Assembly: GCA_003230435.1 (NCBI GenBank)
Contig: QIDW01000239.1
Location: 1 to 5,498, forward strand
Reading direction: 5' to 3'
DNA from: Acidimicrobiia bacterium
Lineage (GTDB): Bacteria; Actinomycetota; Acidimicrobiia; Spongiisociales; ZC4RG35
DNA: 5,498 nucleotides
Below, piece after piece: positions 1 through 5,498 of the stretch (position 1 is the stretch's first letter; each line of letters opens with the position of its first letter). The notes beneath the pieces are model-generated. The model made no database searches. It worked only from the letters and a program-made list of their open reading frames with translations, and was not told the DNA's origin. A program made the position numbers and the translations under genes.

Positions 1-675
1 GTAGAGGACGACGTCAACCATGTGCTCGAGCATCTTCGGTCCGGCGAGCCCACCTTCCTTGGTCACATGACCGACCAACACCACGGCTATCCCGGTTGTC
101 TTGGCGAGACGTATCAGACGGGCGGCGCTCTCTCTCACCTGGGCCACGCCCCCGGGTGCAGAAGCGATCTCGGGAACACCCACTGTTTGGATCGAGTCGA
201 TCACCAGGAGGCCAGGGTTGGCCCTTTCGGCCAGCGCCACGATGGCGTCGACGTCATCGTCCGCTATGAGTTCAACCAAATCGCTGTCTATGCCGAGCCT
301 CGACGCTCTGAGAGCCACTTGCTGGACGGACTCTTCGGCGCTGGCTATGAGCACGGTCGAATCCTGTTGCGCCATAGCCCCGGCGAGTTGAAGTAGCAGA
401 GTCGACTTGCCCACGCCCGGTTCACCGCCGAGCAAGAGAACGGAGCCTTTTACGGTGCCTCCACCAAGAACCCGATCGAACTCACCCCATCCAGTCGCAA
501 TACGATCCGCCTCCTCCGAAACGGCTCTTTGAAGAGGAACGGACTCTGCCGGCTTCACCCTTTTCGAAACCCGGTCACCAATCTCGGTGAGCGGGTCCGG
601 GTTTCCACACTGGGGGCAGAAACCCATCCATTTCCCGGACTGGTGACCGCAGGATTCGCACCTGTAACTGGGGAT
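1..675 (-). CDS. radA: DNA repair protein RadA (Sms), N-terminal part, cut by left edge
   Basis: RadA is a RecA-like ATPase that helps process branched recombination intermediates. Translating the minus strand gives 225 codons that run off the left edge without a stop; full RadA proteins are about 450 residues. Numbering from the ATC at 675: a four-Cys zinc finger (CESC at 6-9, CPQC at 20-23), the Walker A GEPGVGKST at about 84-92, the Walker B LLVID at about 156-160, and GHVTKEG followed by AGPKMLEHMVD at about 202-221. This order and spacing are diagnostic of RadA. The RadA-specific KNRFG motif and the Lon-like C-terminal domain would lie outside the window. The start is odd: the frame is closed by TAG at 685-687 and has no ATG, GTG or TTG before the zinc finger. 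The first ATG in frame is Met17 (625-627), which would delete the first CxxC. I place the start at ATC 673-675, five bases after GGAGG; ATC 676-678 is also possible. The family call is near certain, the exact start is not. Confidence 0.95.
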   Translation of the reverse strand, partial: MPSYRCESCGHQSGKWMGFCPQCGNPDPLTEIGDRVSKRVKPAESVPLQRAVSEEADRIATGWGEFDRVLGGGTVKGSVLLLGGEPGVGKSTLLLQLAGAMAQQDSTVLIASAEESVQQVALRASRLGIDSDLVELIADDDVDAIVALAERANPGLLVIDSIQTVGVPEIASAPGGVAQVRESAARLIRLAKTTGIAVVLVGHVTKEGGLAGPKMLEHMVDVVLY

Positions 676-749
676 GATGACCTCCTATGAATCCTGTGTC
701 GCAAGTCCGTGCTGATGGGTGACATGCATCGCTAAACGGGCTCCTAGGG
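676..749 (-). other. Short intergenic region upstream of radA
   Basis: These 74 bases lie between the stop of the candidate microprotein and the likely radA start. Apart from the radA ribosome binding site I see no convincing -35/-10 pair and no hairpin followed by a T-run. If the microprotein is not a real gene, the leader of radA is longer and probably reaches toward position 870. Confidence 0.4.
681..685 (-). promoter_or_regulatory. Ribosome binding site of radA, facing a non-canonical start
   Basis: The minus strand reads AGGAGGTCATCATCCCC here, so a perfect GGAGG lies 2 bases before one ATC codon and 5 bases before the next. No standard start codon follows in the RadA frame. The site therefore argues that translation begins at ATC, or that one base of the start codon differs from the real genome. 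Confidence 0.7.
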
Positions 750-872
750 TTACCGATTACGCCGTCGAAGTGCGAAAATCAATCCCACCACCAACAGAGC
801 AGCCAGGGCGAGTCCAGCCAGAATGGATGTGACTGTCCAGGTCTCATAGGTTCTGATAGCCAGCACGTGCAT
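750..872 (-). CDS. Possible 40-residue single-span membrane protein
   Basis: An ATG at 870-872 opens a 40-codon frame ending in TAA at 750. Residues 1-13 are mixed. They are followed by an uninterrupted hydrophobic stretch of about 20 residues (ILAGLALAALLVVGLIFAL), and the protein ends in the basic tail RRRNR. This is the composition of a small bitopic membrane protein, and the positive tail predicts a cytoplasmic C-terminus. The same frame extends upstream to about 1049, but that part is antisense to the zinc-ribbon gene and does not look like protein, so I chose the internal ATG. There is no strong ribosome binding site before this ATG, and I recognise no family. It lies 75 bases upstream of radA on the same strand and could be cotranscribed with it. 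A chance hydrophobic frame remains possible. Confidence 0.42.
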   Translation of the reverse strand: MHVLAIRTYETWTVTSILAGLALAALLVVGLIFALRRRNR

Positions 873-893
873 ACCCGTGGCAGAATACCGCCG

Positions 894-900
894 AAGGAGG
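894..900 (+). promoter_or_regulatory. Ribosome binding site deciding the start of the zinc-ribbon gene
   Basis: AAGGAGG lies three bases before the in-frame GTG at 904-906. The spacing is short, but the match to the anti-Shine-Dalgarno sequence is strong. It favours GTG 904 over the upstream GTG 877, which has no comparable site and would add the untypical residues MAEYRRRRA before the zinc ribbon. Confidence 0.6.
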
Positions 901-903
901 GCT

Positions 904-1863
904 GTGGTTTCCCAGACTTGTAACCACTGTGGCGCGACGGTCGCAGCCGACGAACAGTTTTGCCCGAATTGTGGGACTTTCATCGATCCGATGGCGCCCG
1001 CCCCTCCGCCCGTGCCCGGAAACGTCATCAGCGTCAGTTCAGATGGCAACTATGAGGAGTTCTCACTCGACACCGAACCACCCGCCGAGGGCGACACCGA
1101 GGGGGCGGCGCCTCCCCCTCCACGCAAAACTGTCCATTGTCCCTCGTGCAACGCAATCAACCCAGCGAGCAACCGTCACTGCCAGGAGTGCGGCGCGAGA
1201 CTCAGTCAGGGGCCACTCCCGACTGCCCCCAGGCCCGCTGTTCAAGCCACGGCAGGCGTCCGCGCGGCCCTCGCCATCAGTGGTCTTCTCTTCGTCGTCG
1301 TGGTCGTGGCTCTCATCTTCAATTTCTTCAGCGGCGACGGGACCGCGGCCGAGACGACTCTCGGATCCACGACTACCACCCAGCCGACAATCATCGAGCC
1401 CGCCGTCATCGACATCCTCGACGTGGAGTGCTCACCTGAAGGGTTGGGCTCCTTCAGCTGCGCCGACCTGGTCTCGGGCTCAAATGCGGAGTATCAGGTC
1501 AGCTGGGAGGAGCTCGAAGCCGAAGAGGGCAACATCATCATCAAAATGATCTTCCGTCAGCCAATGATCGTTACCAGGATCGACTGGACGAATATCACCG
1601 ACCCTGTCCGTTTCCGTCAGAACTACCGGGCCCGTGGGCTGACCATCGATGCCCAGGGGTCCCTCACCCAGGTTCCTCATGAGTTGGAGGACACTCCAGG
1701 GATCCAAATCGTCAACTACGCGGCAGTCAACGCAAACTGGATTGAGATCACCGTCCAGAGCGCCTATCAGGCCGAAGTGGTAGACGGGAACGTGTTCCGG
1801 GAACTGGCAATCGACGAGATCACCATCTGGGGTCGCCCGGCCAACCCAACGAGCGACGGCTAG
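904..1863 (+). CDS. Membrane-anchored double zinc-ribbon protein with extracytoplasmic domain
   Basis: The predicted protein has 319 residues from GTG 904. Numbering from that start: zinc ribbon 1 has CNHC at 6-9 and CPNC at 20-23; an acidic, Pro-rich linker follows; zinc ribbon 2 has CPSC at 79-82 and CQEC at 93-96. A hydrophobic helix at about 119-141 (GLLFVVVVVALIFNFF) comes next, then a Thr-rich spacer (TTLGSTTTTQP). The C-terminal domain spans about 165-319, has two cysteines (176 and 186), and is rich in alternating beta-type sequence ending in ELAIDEITIWGR. The layout predicts ribbons in the cytoplasm and the last domain outside. The C-terminal domain resembles discoidin-like or NADase-type glycan-binding modules seen in other zinc-ribbon membrane proteins; this is a judgement from sequence style only. 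No catalytic motif is visible, and the function is unknown, perhaps sensing or binding at the cell surface. It is convergent with the transporter operon, with 8 bases between the stops. An upstream GTG at 877 is the alternative start. Confidence 0.88.
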   Translation: MVSQTCNHCGATVAADEQFCPNCGTFIDPMAPAPPPVPGNVISVSSDGNYEEFSLDTEPPAEGDTEGAAPPPPRKTVHCPSCNAINPASNRHCQECGARLSQGPLPTAPRPAVQATAGVRAALAISGLLFVVVVVALIFNFFSGDGTAAETTLGSTTTTQPTIIEPAVIDILDVECSPEGLGSFSCADLVSGSNAEYQVSWEELEAEEGNIIIKMIFRQPMIVTRIDWTNITDPVRFRQNYRARGLTIDAQGSLTQVPHELEDTPGIQIVNYAAVNANWIEITVQSAYQAEVVDGNVFRELAIDEITIWGRPANPTSDG

Positions 1864-1871
1864 GCGGGCGT
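1864..1871. other. Eight-base gap between convergent genes
   Basis: The stop of the plus-strand zinc-ribbon gene and the stop of the minus-strand permease 2 are separated by only eight bases. I see no hairpin with a T-run on either side, so both transcripts may read into the opposite gene or end by Rho-dependent termination. Confidence 0.6.
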
Positions 1872-3128
1872 CTACTCCTTGATGTAAGGCTGGCCGTCCG
1901 CTGCCGGCGGTCTCGTCTGACCCACAACACCAGCGACCACAATGATCGTGACCAGGTAAGGCGCCATAAGCAGGAACTCGGATGGGATACCGGTGTCGAG
2001 GATCCCTAGTTTGACTTGAAGCGAGTCGGCGAATCCGAACACCAGAGCGGCGCCAAGAGCACCCACAGGATGCCAGCGTCCAAAGATCATGGCTGCCAAC
2101 CCGATGTACCCCCGACCAGCCGTCATGTTCTCATTGAACGCTCCAACCGACCCGAGTGTGAAGTACGCACCGCCAAAACCGGCAATCAGCCCACCGAGAA
2201 CCACATTGATGTATCTCCGCCGAAACACATTGATGCCGACTGTATCGGCTGCCTTGGGGTGCTCGCCGACAGCCCGAGATTGAAGACCCCAACGCGTCTT
2301 GAACAGGCCGTAGGTCAGGCCCGCCACTAGGAGGTACATGACGTAGATGAAGATGTTCTGATCGAAGAAGATGCGGCCGAGCACCGGGATGTCTGCAAGC
2401 AAGGGAATCCTGATTGGACCGAGGACACCGGGGGTGTTCAGACCTGAGGCGTTCTCAACCAGGAATTGGGCGCTGAGAAAAGACGTCAGACCTAGAGCGA
2501 AGATGTTGATTACCACTCCGGCGATGATCTGGTCTACTCGATACTTGATTGCCAACACGGCAAGGGCGAGAGCCATGAGCCCGCCTGCAAAGGCCGCTCC
2601 CAGTATTCCGAGCACTGGGCCCATCAAGGTGCCCACAACTGCACCGGTGAAAGCTCCAGCGAGCAACATGCCCTCGATGCCGATATTGATCACCGCGACA
2701 CGTTCACACATCACACCGGACAAAGCGCCGAAGGCGATGGGGGCTGCCAGCGCAACCGTCGTTCCAAGCATCCCGATCAGGCTGAGCGACTTCCCTGCCG
2801 CGGCCCAACCAAGAAAGCTGAAAGCAAAGAGGCCGATGGCGATCGCAAGCACCACGTTTGTCTTGGAACCGAACCCCTTGATCAGCTGCATACCTCCAAG
2901 AAAGGCGAAAACAACGGCCGTGAAGATTGCCAGGGCCTGGGCGGAAACGGTGAAATCGAGATCCCCCGGCTGGTCCCCCATCTTGAATGTGACATCTCCC
3001 TCGGTCCCAAGGGCAAACAGGAAATAGACCACCGCTGCCAGCAGGATGTAGGTGATACCGAGAATTCGGGCTCGGCGTACCTCGGCTGGTGCCCGAACAA
3101 ACTCGGCTGTTCCCACAACAGCAGTCAC
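1872..3128 (-). CDS. BMP-family ABC importer, permease subunit 2 (NupQ/YufQ type)
   Basis: This is an integral membrane permease of a nucleoside/simple-sugar type ABC importer, the partner of permease 1 just upstream. Numbering from ATG 3137, the conserved core begins near 118. It includes the hallmark CERVAVINIGIEGMLLAGAF at 144-163, several membrane spans, the cytoplasmic coupling loop around SRAVGEHPKAADTVGIN at 287-303, and GLAAMIFGRWHPVGALGAAL near 346-365. Before the core lies an extension with about three further hydrophobic spans (28-44, 67-84, 94-113), making about 420 residues against roughly 310 for the Bacillus-type protein. I place the start at GTG 3126-3128. It gives a four-base GTGA overlap with the stop of permease 1, and GAGAGG lies nine bases upstream. 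ATG 3135-3137 gives a 13-base overlap and has no spaced ribosome binding site, but cannot be excluded. The substrate is inferred from the family, not shown. Confidence 0.93.
   Translation of the reverse strand: MTAVVGTAEFVRAPAEVRRARILGITYILLAAVVYFLFALGTEGDVTFKMGDQPGDLDFTVSAQALAIFTAVVFAFLGGMQLIKGFGSKTNVVLAIAIGLFAFSFLGWAAAGKSLSLIGMLGTTVALAAPIAFGALSGVMCERVAVINIGIEGMLLAGAFTGAVVGTLMGPVLGILGAAFAGGLMALALAVLAIKYRVDQIIAGVVINIFALGLTSFLSAQFLVENASGLNTPGVLGPIRIPLLADIPVLGRIFFDQNIFIYVMYLLVAGLTYGLFKTRWGLQSRAVGEHPKAADTVGINVFRRRYINVVLGGLIAGFGGAYFTLGSVGAFNENMTAGRGYIGLAAMIFGRWHPVGALGAALVFGFADSLQVKLGILDTGIPSEFLLMAPYLVTIIVVAGVVGQTRPPAADGQPYIKE
3125..3128 (-). other. GTGA stop/start overlap between permease 1 and permease 2
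   Basis: On the minus strand the bases GTGA contain the proposed GTG start of permease 2 and the TGA stop of permease 1. Such four-base overlaps usually mean translational coupling and help keep the two channel subunits in equal amounts. The reading depends on choosing GTG 3128 over ATG 3137. Confidence 0.55.
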
Positions 3129-4300
3129 GTCGACCATCCTCTCGTGAGCTGACCGGCTTCCTCTCCACCCTTGACCTTGTAGATCGCACGCACCAATTCA
3201 GGCGCAGCAACAAACACAATGATCAGGGCCTGGATGATGATGATTAGATCTATGCCGACATCGGTCTTGACTTGCATCACTCGACCCCCAACGCGAAGAG
3301 CACCAAAGAGGATCGACGCAAGCACCACCCCTCCTGGATGAGATCGACCAAGAAGCGCCAGAGCTATCGCATCAAAACCGATCTGGGCTGTGAAACCAGG
3401 GAAGGCTCGACCCAGAACACCCAGTGTCTCATTGGCTCCTCCCAAACCCGCCAGACCACCCGCTAGCACCATCACCAAGATGATCGCCGAGGTCACCGCC
3501 ATGCCGCCGTATTTAGCGGCGCTGGGGTTGGCACCCACGGCCCTGAATTCGAAGCCGATGGTCGACTTGAACAAGATCCAATAAACGACCCAGGCGACCG
3601 CCAAGGCAACGATAAACCCGAGGTTCAGCCGCAACATTTCGGCACCCTCCACAGGAAGCCACGTAAGGATTCGGGGCAGCTGTGCGGATTCGAGAACATC
3701 CTTCGAGATCGGGTCGAACCGACCCTCAGCCTGAACGAAGGGGACCTTGAGGATGTACTCCAGGGTGCGAAAGGCGATGAAGTTGAGCATGATTGTCGTG
3801 ATCACCTCGTGGGCTCCGGTCTTGGCCCTGAGGATCCCCGGGATAAAGCCCCAAAGGACGCCGCCGAGGAATCCGGCGACGAGGGCCAACGGAAGATGTA
3901 TCACCGCTGGTAAACCCTCGAATGAGATTCCCACGATGACTGCCGTCAATCCACCAATCGTCATTTGACCTTCAGCGCCGATATTGAAGAGAGCGGCACG
4001 AAAGCCCAGCGCTACAGAGAGACCGGCGAAGATCAAGGGGCTCGAAACGAGGAGTGTCTCCGAGATCGAATTCCAGCCGACGAGCGACCCCTGGAACAGA
4101 GCCTTGTAAGCGGGAAAAACGGCACCAAACCCCTCGGTGAAGATGATGAACACGGCCCCGACCACCAGGGCAGAGAAGACCGCAAGCAACGGGATGACAA
4201 CCAGGGAGCTCCAGGCGACGTTCTTGGGCGCAACCCTCTCTACCCAGCCGGGCTCCTTGGGCTCCTTCTCTTCTTTCGGCAAGATGGTTTCGTCGCTCAT
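3125..4300 (-). CDS. BMP-family ABC importer, permease subunit 1 (NupP/YufP type)
   Basis: This 391-residue membrane protein forms the import channel together with permease 2. A charged cytoplasmic N-terminus (LPKEEKEPKEPGWVERVAPK at 7-26) precedes the first span at about 33-54. The family core follows, with GLSVALGFRAALFNIGAEGQ at 93-112, which is the equivalent of the INIGIEG motif of permease 2. Further hydrophobic spans lie at about 134-157, 167-180, 228-244, 269-288, 308-336 and 350-371. The coupling loop EFRAVGANPSAAKYGGM at 251-267 should contact the ATPase. Length and motif order fit the YufP/NupP group of nucleoside permeases. The start ATG overlaps the ATPase stop as ATGA (4297-4300), with no separate strong ribosome binding site, so translation is probably coupled. 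The C-terminus overlaps permease 2. Transport of nucleosides is inferred from the family; related systems take other BMP-lipoprotein ligands. Confidence 0.94.
   Translation of the reverse strand: MSDETILPKEEKEPKEPGWVERVAPKNVAWSSLVVIPLLAVFSALVVGAVFIIFTEGFGAVFPAYKALFQGSLVGWNSISETLLVSSPLIFAGLSVALGFRAALFNIGAEGQMTIGGLTAVIVGISFEGLPAVIHLPLALVAGFLGGVLWGFIPGILRAKTGAHEVITTIMLNFIAFRTLEYILKVPFVQAEGRFDPISKDVLESAQLPRILTWLPVEGAEMLRLNLGFIVALAVAWVVYWILFKSTIGFEFRAVGANPSAAKYGGMAVTSAIILVMVLAGGLAGLGGANETLGVLGRAFPGFTAQIGFDAIALALLGRSHPGGVVLASILFGALRVGGRVMQVKTDVGIDLIIIIQALIIVFVAAPELVRAIYKVKGGEEAGQLTRGWST
3138..3143 (-). promoter_or_regulatory. Ribosome binding site for permease 2, inside the end of permease 1
   Basis: GAGAGG on the minus strand directly abuts ATG 3137, too close to serve it. 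It lies nine bases before GTG 3128, a workable spacing. Combined with the GTGA stop/start overlap, this favours the GTG start and translational coupling to permease 1. Confidence 0.5.
4297..4300 (-). other. ATGA stop/start overlap between ATPase and permease 1
   Basis: The minus strand ATGA holds the permease 1 ATG and the ATPase TGA stop. It shows that the two genes share a transcript and are probably translated by coupled reinitiation, consistent with subunits of one transporter. Confidence 0.85.
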
Positions 4301-5498
4301 GTCGTTGACCCGGCCATGTAGAGACCCAGTTCCGTGGCCGTCGCTTCGGTTCCTATCACCTCAGCAACGATCCTCCCCCGGTACATGACAAGGATCCGAT
4401 CAGATAGGGCCAGGATCTCGTCGAGCTCGCTCGAGACGATGAGAACCGCGGCCCCCGCGTCACGTTCCGCAACGATGCGACCATGGATGTACTCGATGGA
4501 ACCGACGTCGATACCCCTCGTCGGCTGTGACGCAATGATCAGCCGCACATCGCGGGAGAACTCTCGCGCCACGATCAGCTTCTGCTGATTGCTGTCCGTC
4601 TTGACCGTTGAAGACGGGGTTCTGATGTCGTATTGATCGATCAACTGATCGGCATACTCGTGGGCGTATTCCCAGTCCATGCGGATCCCGTGACTGAAGG
4701 GCTCGTCGTAGTAGCTGTTTAGAACGAGATTCTCCGCCACATCGAAGTCGAGAATCAGCCCCGATTTCTGACGGTCCTCGGGGACGTGGGCCACGCTGTT
4801 TCGATGCATGTGACGCGGTGAGACCAGGGTGACATCCTCACCTCCAAGTTGAATCTCCCCGCTCAGGGGAGCGGTGAGCCCAGTCAAGGCTTCAACCAGT
4901 TCGGTCTGACCATTTCCCTGAACACCGGCGACGCCAACGATTTCGCCGGATCGAACCTCGAAACTCACTCGGTCCACGGCCGTGTGTTGACGGTCATCCC
5001 GGACAAGAAGGTCAGTCACGGAAAGGACAACATCTCCCGGGTCAGCTTTTACCTTTTCCACAACAAGATCCACGGGCCGCCCCACCATCATTTCGGCGAG
5101 TTGCTCCTCGGTCACTTCCCCAGGAACAGACTCTGCGACGACCTTTCCTCTGCGAAGGACGGCGATCCTGTCGGCGACCTCAAGCACCTCTCCGAGCTTG
5201 TGTGTGATGAAAATGATCCCTTTACCGGATTCCTTGAGTCCGTAAACGATCTTGAAAAAATCTTCCACCTCCTGTGGTGTCAGCACAGCGGTCGGCTCGT
5301 CGAAGACGATTATCTCGGCGTCACGAAATAGCACCTTGATGATCTCGATCCGTTGCTGGATGCCTACTGGGAGGTCTTCGACGGTGGCTGAGGGATCGAT
5401 CTCAAGTCCGTATCGCGTGGAGATCTCCTCAACTTCGCGTCGCGCCTCTGCCATGTCGATCCTGCCAAAAGGCCCGACCGTCGGTTCGACACCCAGAA
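4297..5498 (-). CDS. BMP-family ABC importer, double-domain ATPase, 5' end beyond right edge
   Basis: This is the energising subunit, with two fused nucleotide-binding domains (YufO/NupO/RbsA-like, usually about 500 residues). Only about 400 codons are inside the window. The frame stays open to the right edge, and the sequence upstream of the internal ATG 5452-5454 (LGVEPTVGPFGRID) is clearly homologous, so that ATG is not the start. Numbering from that ATG: domain 1 shows the family's degenerate signature LPVGIQQRIEI at 28-38, Walker B IIVFDEPTAVLT at 48-59 and H-loop ITHKL at 83-87; its Walker A is outside the window. Domain 2 shows the Walker A-like GVAGVQGNGQTEL at 174-186, which lacks the Lys-Ser/Thr pair as is usual here, then HVPEDRQKSGL at 223-233 and SQPTRGIDVGSIEYIH at 309-324. 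The expected LSGGNQQK signature reads KTDSNQQK at 285-292 and is a few residues shorter upstream. The gene is first of the visible three-gene operon; a BMP lipoprotein gene may lie further right. Confidence 0.95.
   Translation of the reverse strand, partial: LGVEPTVGPFGRIDMAEARREVEEISTRYGLEIDPSATVEDLPVGIQQRIEIIKVLFRDAEIIVFDEPTAVLTPQEVEDFFKIVYGLKESGKGIIFITHKLGEVLEVADRIAVLRRGKVVAESVPGEVTEEQLAEMMVGRPVDLVVEKVKADPGDVVLSVTDLLVRDDRQHTAVDRVSFEVRSGEIVGVAGVQGNGQTELVEALTGLTAPLSGEIQLGGEDVTLVSPRHMHRNSVAHVPEDRQKSGLILDFDVAENLVLNSYYDEPFSHGIRMDWEYAHEYADQLIDQYDIRTPSSTVKTDSNQQKLIVAREFSRDVRLIIASQPTRGIDVGSIEYIHGRIVAERDAGAAVLIVSSELDEILALSDRILVMYRGRIVAEVIGTEATATELGLYMAGSTT

Noticed and set aside
22..396. Plus-strand open frame of 124 codons over radA
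   Set aside because: It is antisense to conserved RadA motifs on the minus strand and its translation resembles no protein.
877..903. GTG 877 as start of the zinc-ribbon protein
   Set aside because: It would add nine mostly basic residues and has no ribosome binding site, whereas AAGGAGG lies just before the in-frame GTG 904.
750..1049. Full 99-codon minus-strand frame reaching into the zinc-ribbon gene
   Set aside because: The upstream 59 codons are antisense to the first zinc ribbon and of random composition. Only the last 40 codons from ATG 872 look protein-like.
1551..1620. TTCCGTCAG occurring twice about 60 bases apart
   Set aside because: Both copies lie in coding sequence of the zinc-ribbon gene and encode FRQ in ordinary codons; two 9-base matches are not a repeat element.
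1888..1915. GC-rich partly self-complementary stretch near the end of permease 2
   Set aside because: The possible stem is short, lies within the coding sequence and is not followed by a T-run, so it does not support a terminator call.
2371..3027. Plus-strand open frame of 218 codons
   Set aside because: It is a shadow of permease 2; the opposite strand encodes conserved permease motifs throughout this stretch.
4849..5331. Plus-strand open frame of 160 codons
   Set aside because: It is antisense to the ATPase Walker B, H-loop and second Walker A region, which are clearly the coding sequence.
4297..5454. ATPase as a complete 385-residue protein starting at ATG 5454
   Set aside because: The frame is open upstream to the window edge with family-like residues, and the first Walker A is missing, so the gene is truncated by the window.

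Overview
The window is an ordinary, densely coded piece of bacterial chromosome, moderately GC-rich by eye. The RadA N-terminus, the long actinobacterial-style second permease and a zinc-ribbon/single-TM/secreted-domain protein together suggest an uncultured-type actinomycete, perhaps Acidimicrobiia-like. That placement is an impression from protein style, not a search result. There is no rRNA, tRNA, CRISPR array, insertion sequence or phage gene.

Left part (1-872, minus strand): the first 225 or so codons of radA, the recombination-associated DNA repair ATPase, whose C-terminal half runs off the left edge. Its reading frame has no ATG, GTG or TTG between the upstream stop codon and the N-terminal zinc finger, although a perfect GGAGG ribosome binding site sits there; the likely initiator is ATC. 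Upstream of radA on the same strand is a possible 40-residue single-span membrane microprotein (750-872).

Middle (904-1863, plus strand): a membrane-anchored protein with two cytoplasmic zinc ribbons, one transmembrane helix, a Thr-rich linker and an extracytoplasmic beta-rich domain. It starts 31 bases from the microprotein start in the divergent direction and ends 8 bases from the stop of the convergent transporter operon.

Right part (1872-5498, minus strand): three tightly coupled genes of a BMP-family (nucleoside / simple-sugar type) ABC importer, transcribed right to left in the order ATPase, permease 1, permease 2. ATPase and permease 1 overlap by ATGA, and permease 1 and permease 2 most plausibly by GTGA. 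The ATPase is cut by the right edge, so the first Walker A is not visible. The substrate-binding lipoprotein usually encoded next to such genes is also not visible and may lie just beyond that edge. The two permeases would form the membrane channel and the double-domain ATPase would energise it; purine or other nucleosides are the best-guess substrate.

I did not find a novel multi-gene system. The points most worth checking are the missing canonical start codon of radA, the lost LSGG signature in the second ATPase domain, and the possible microprotein.
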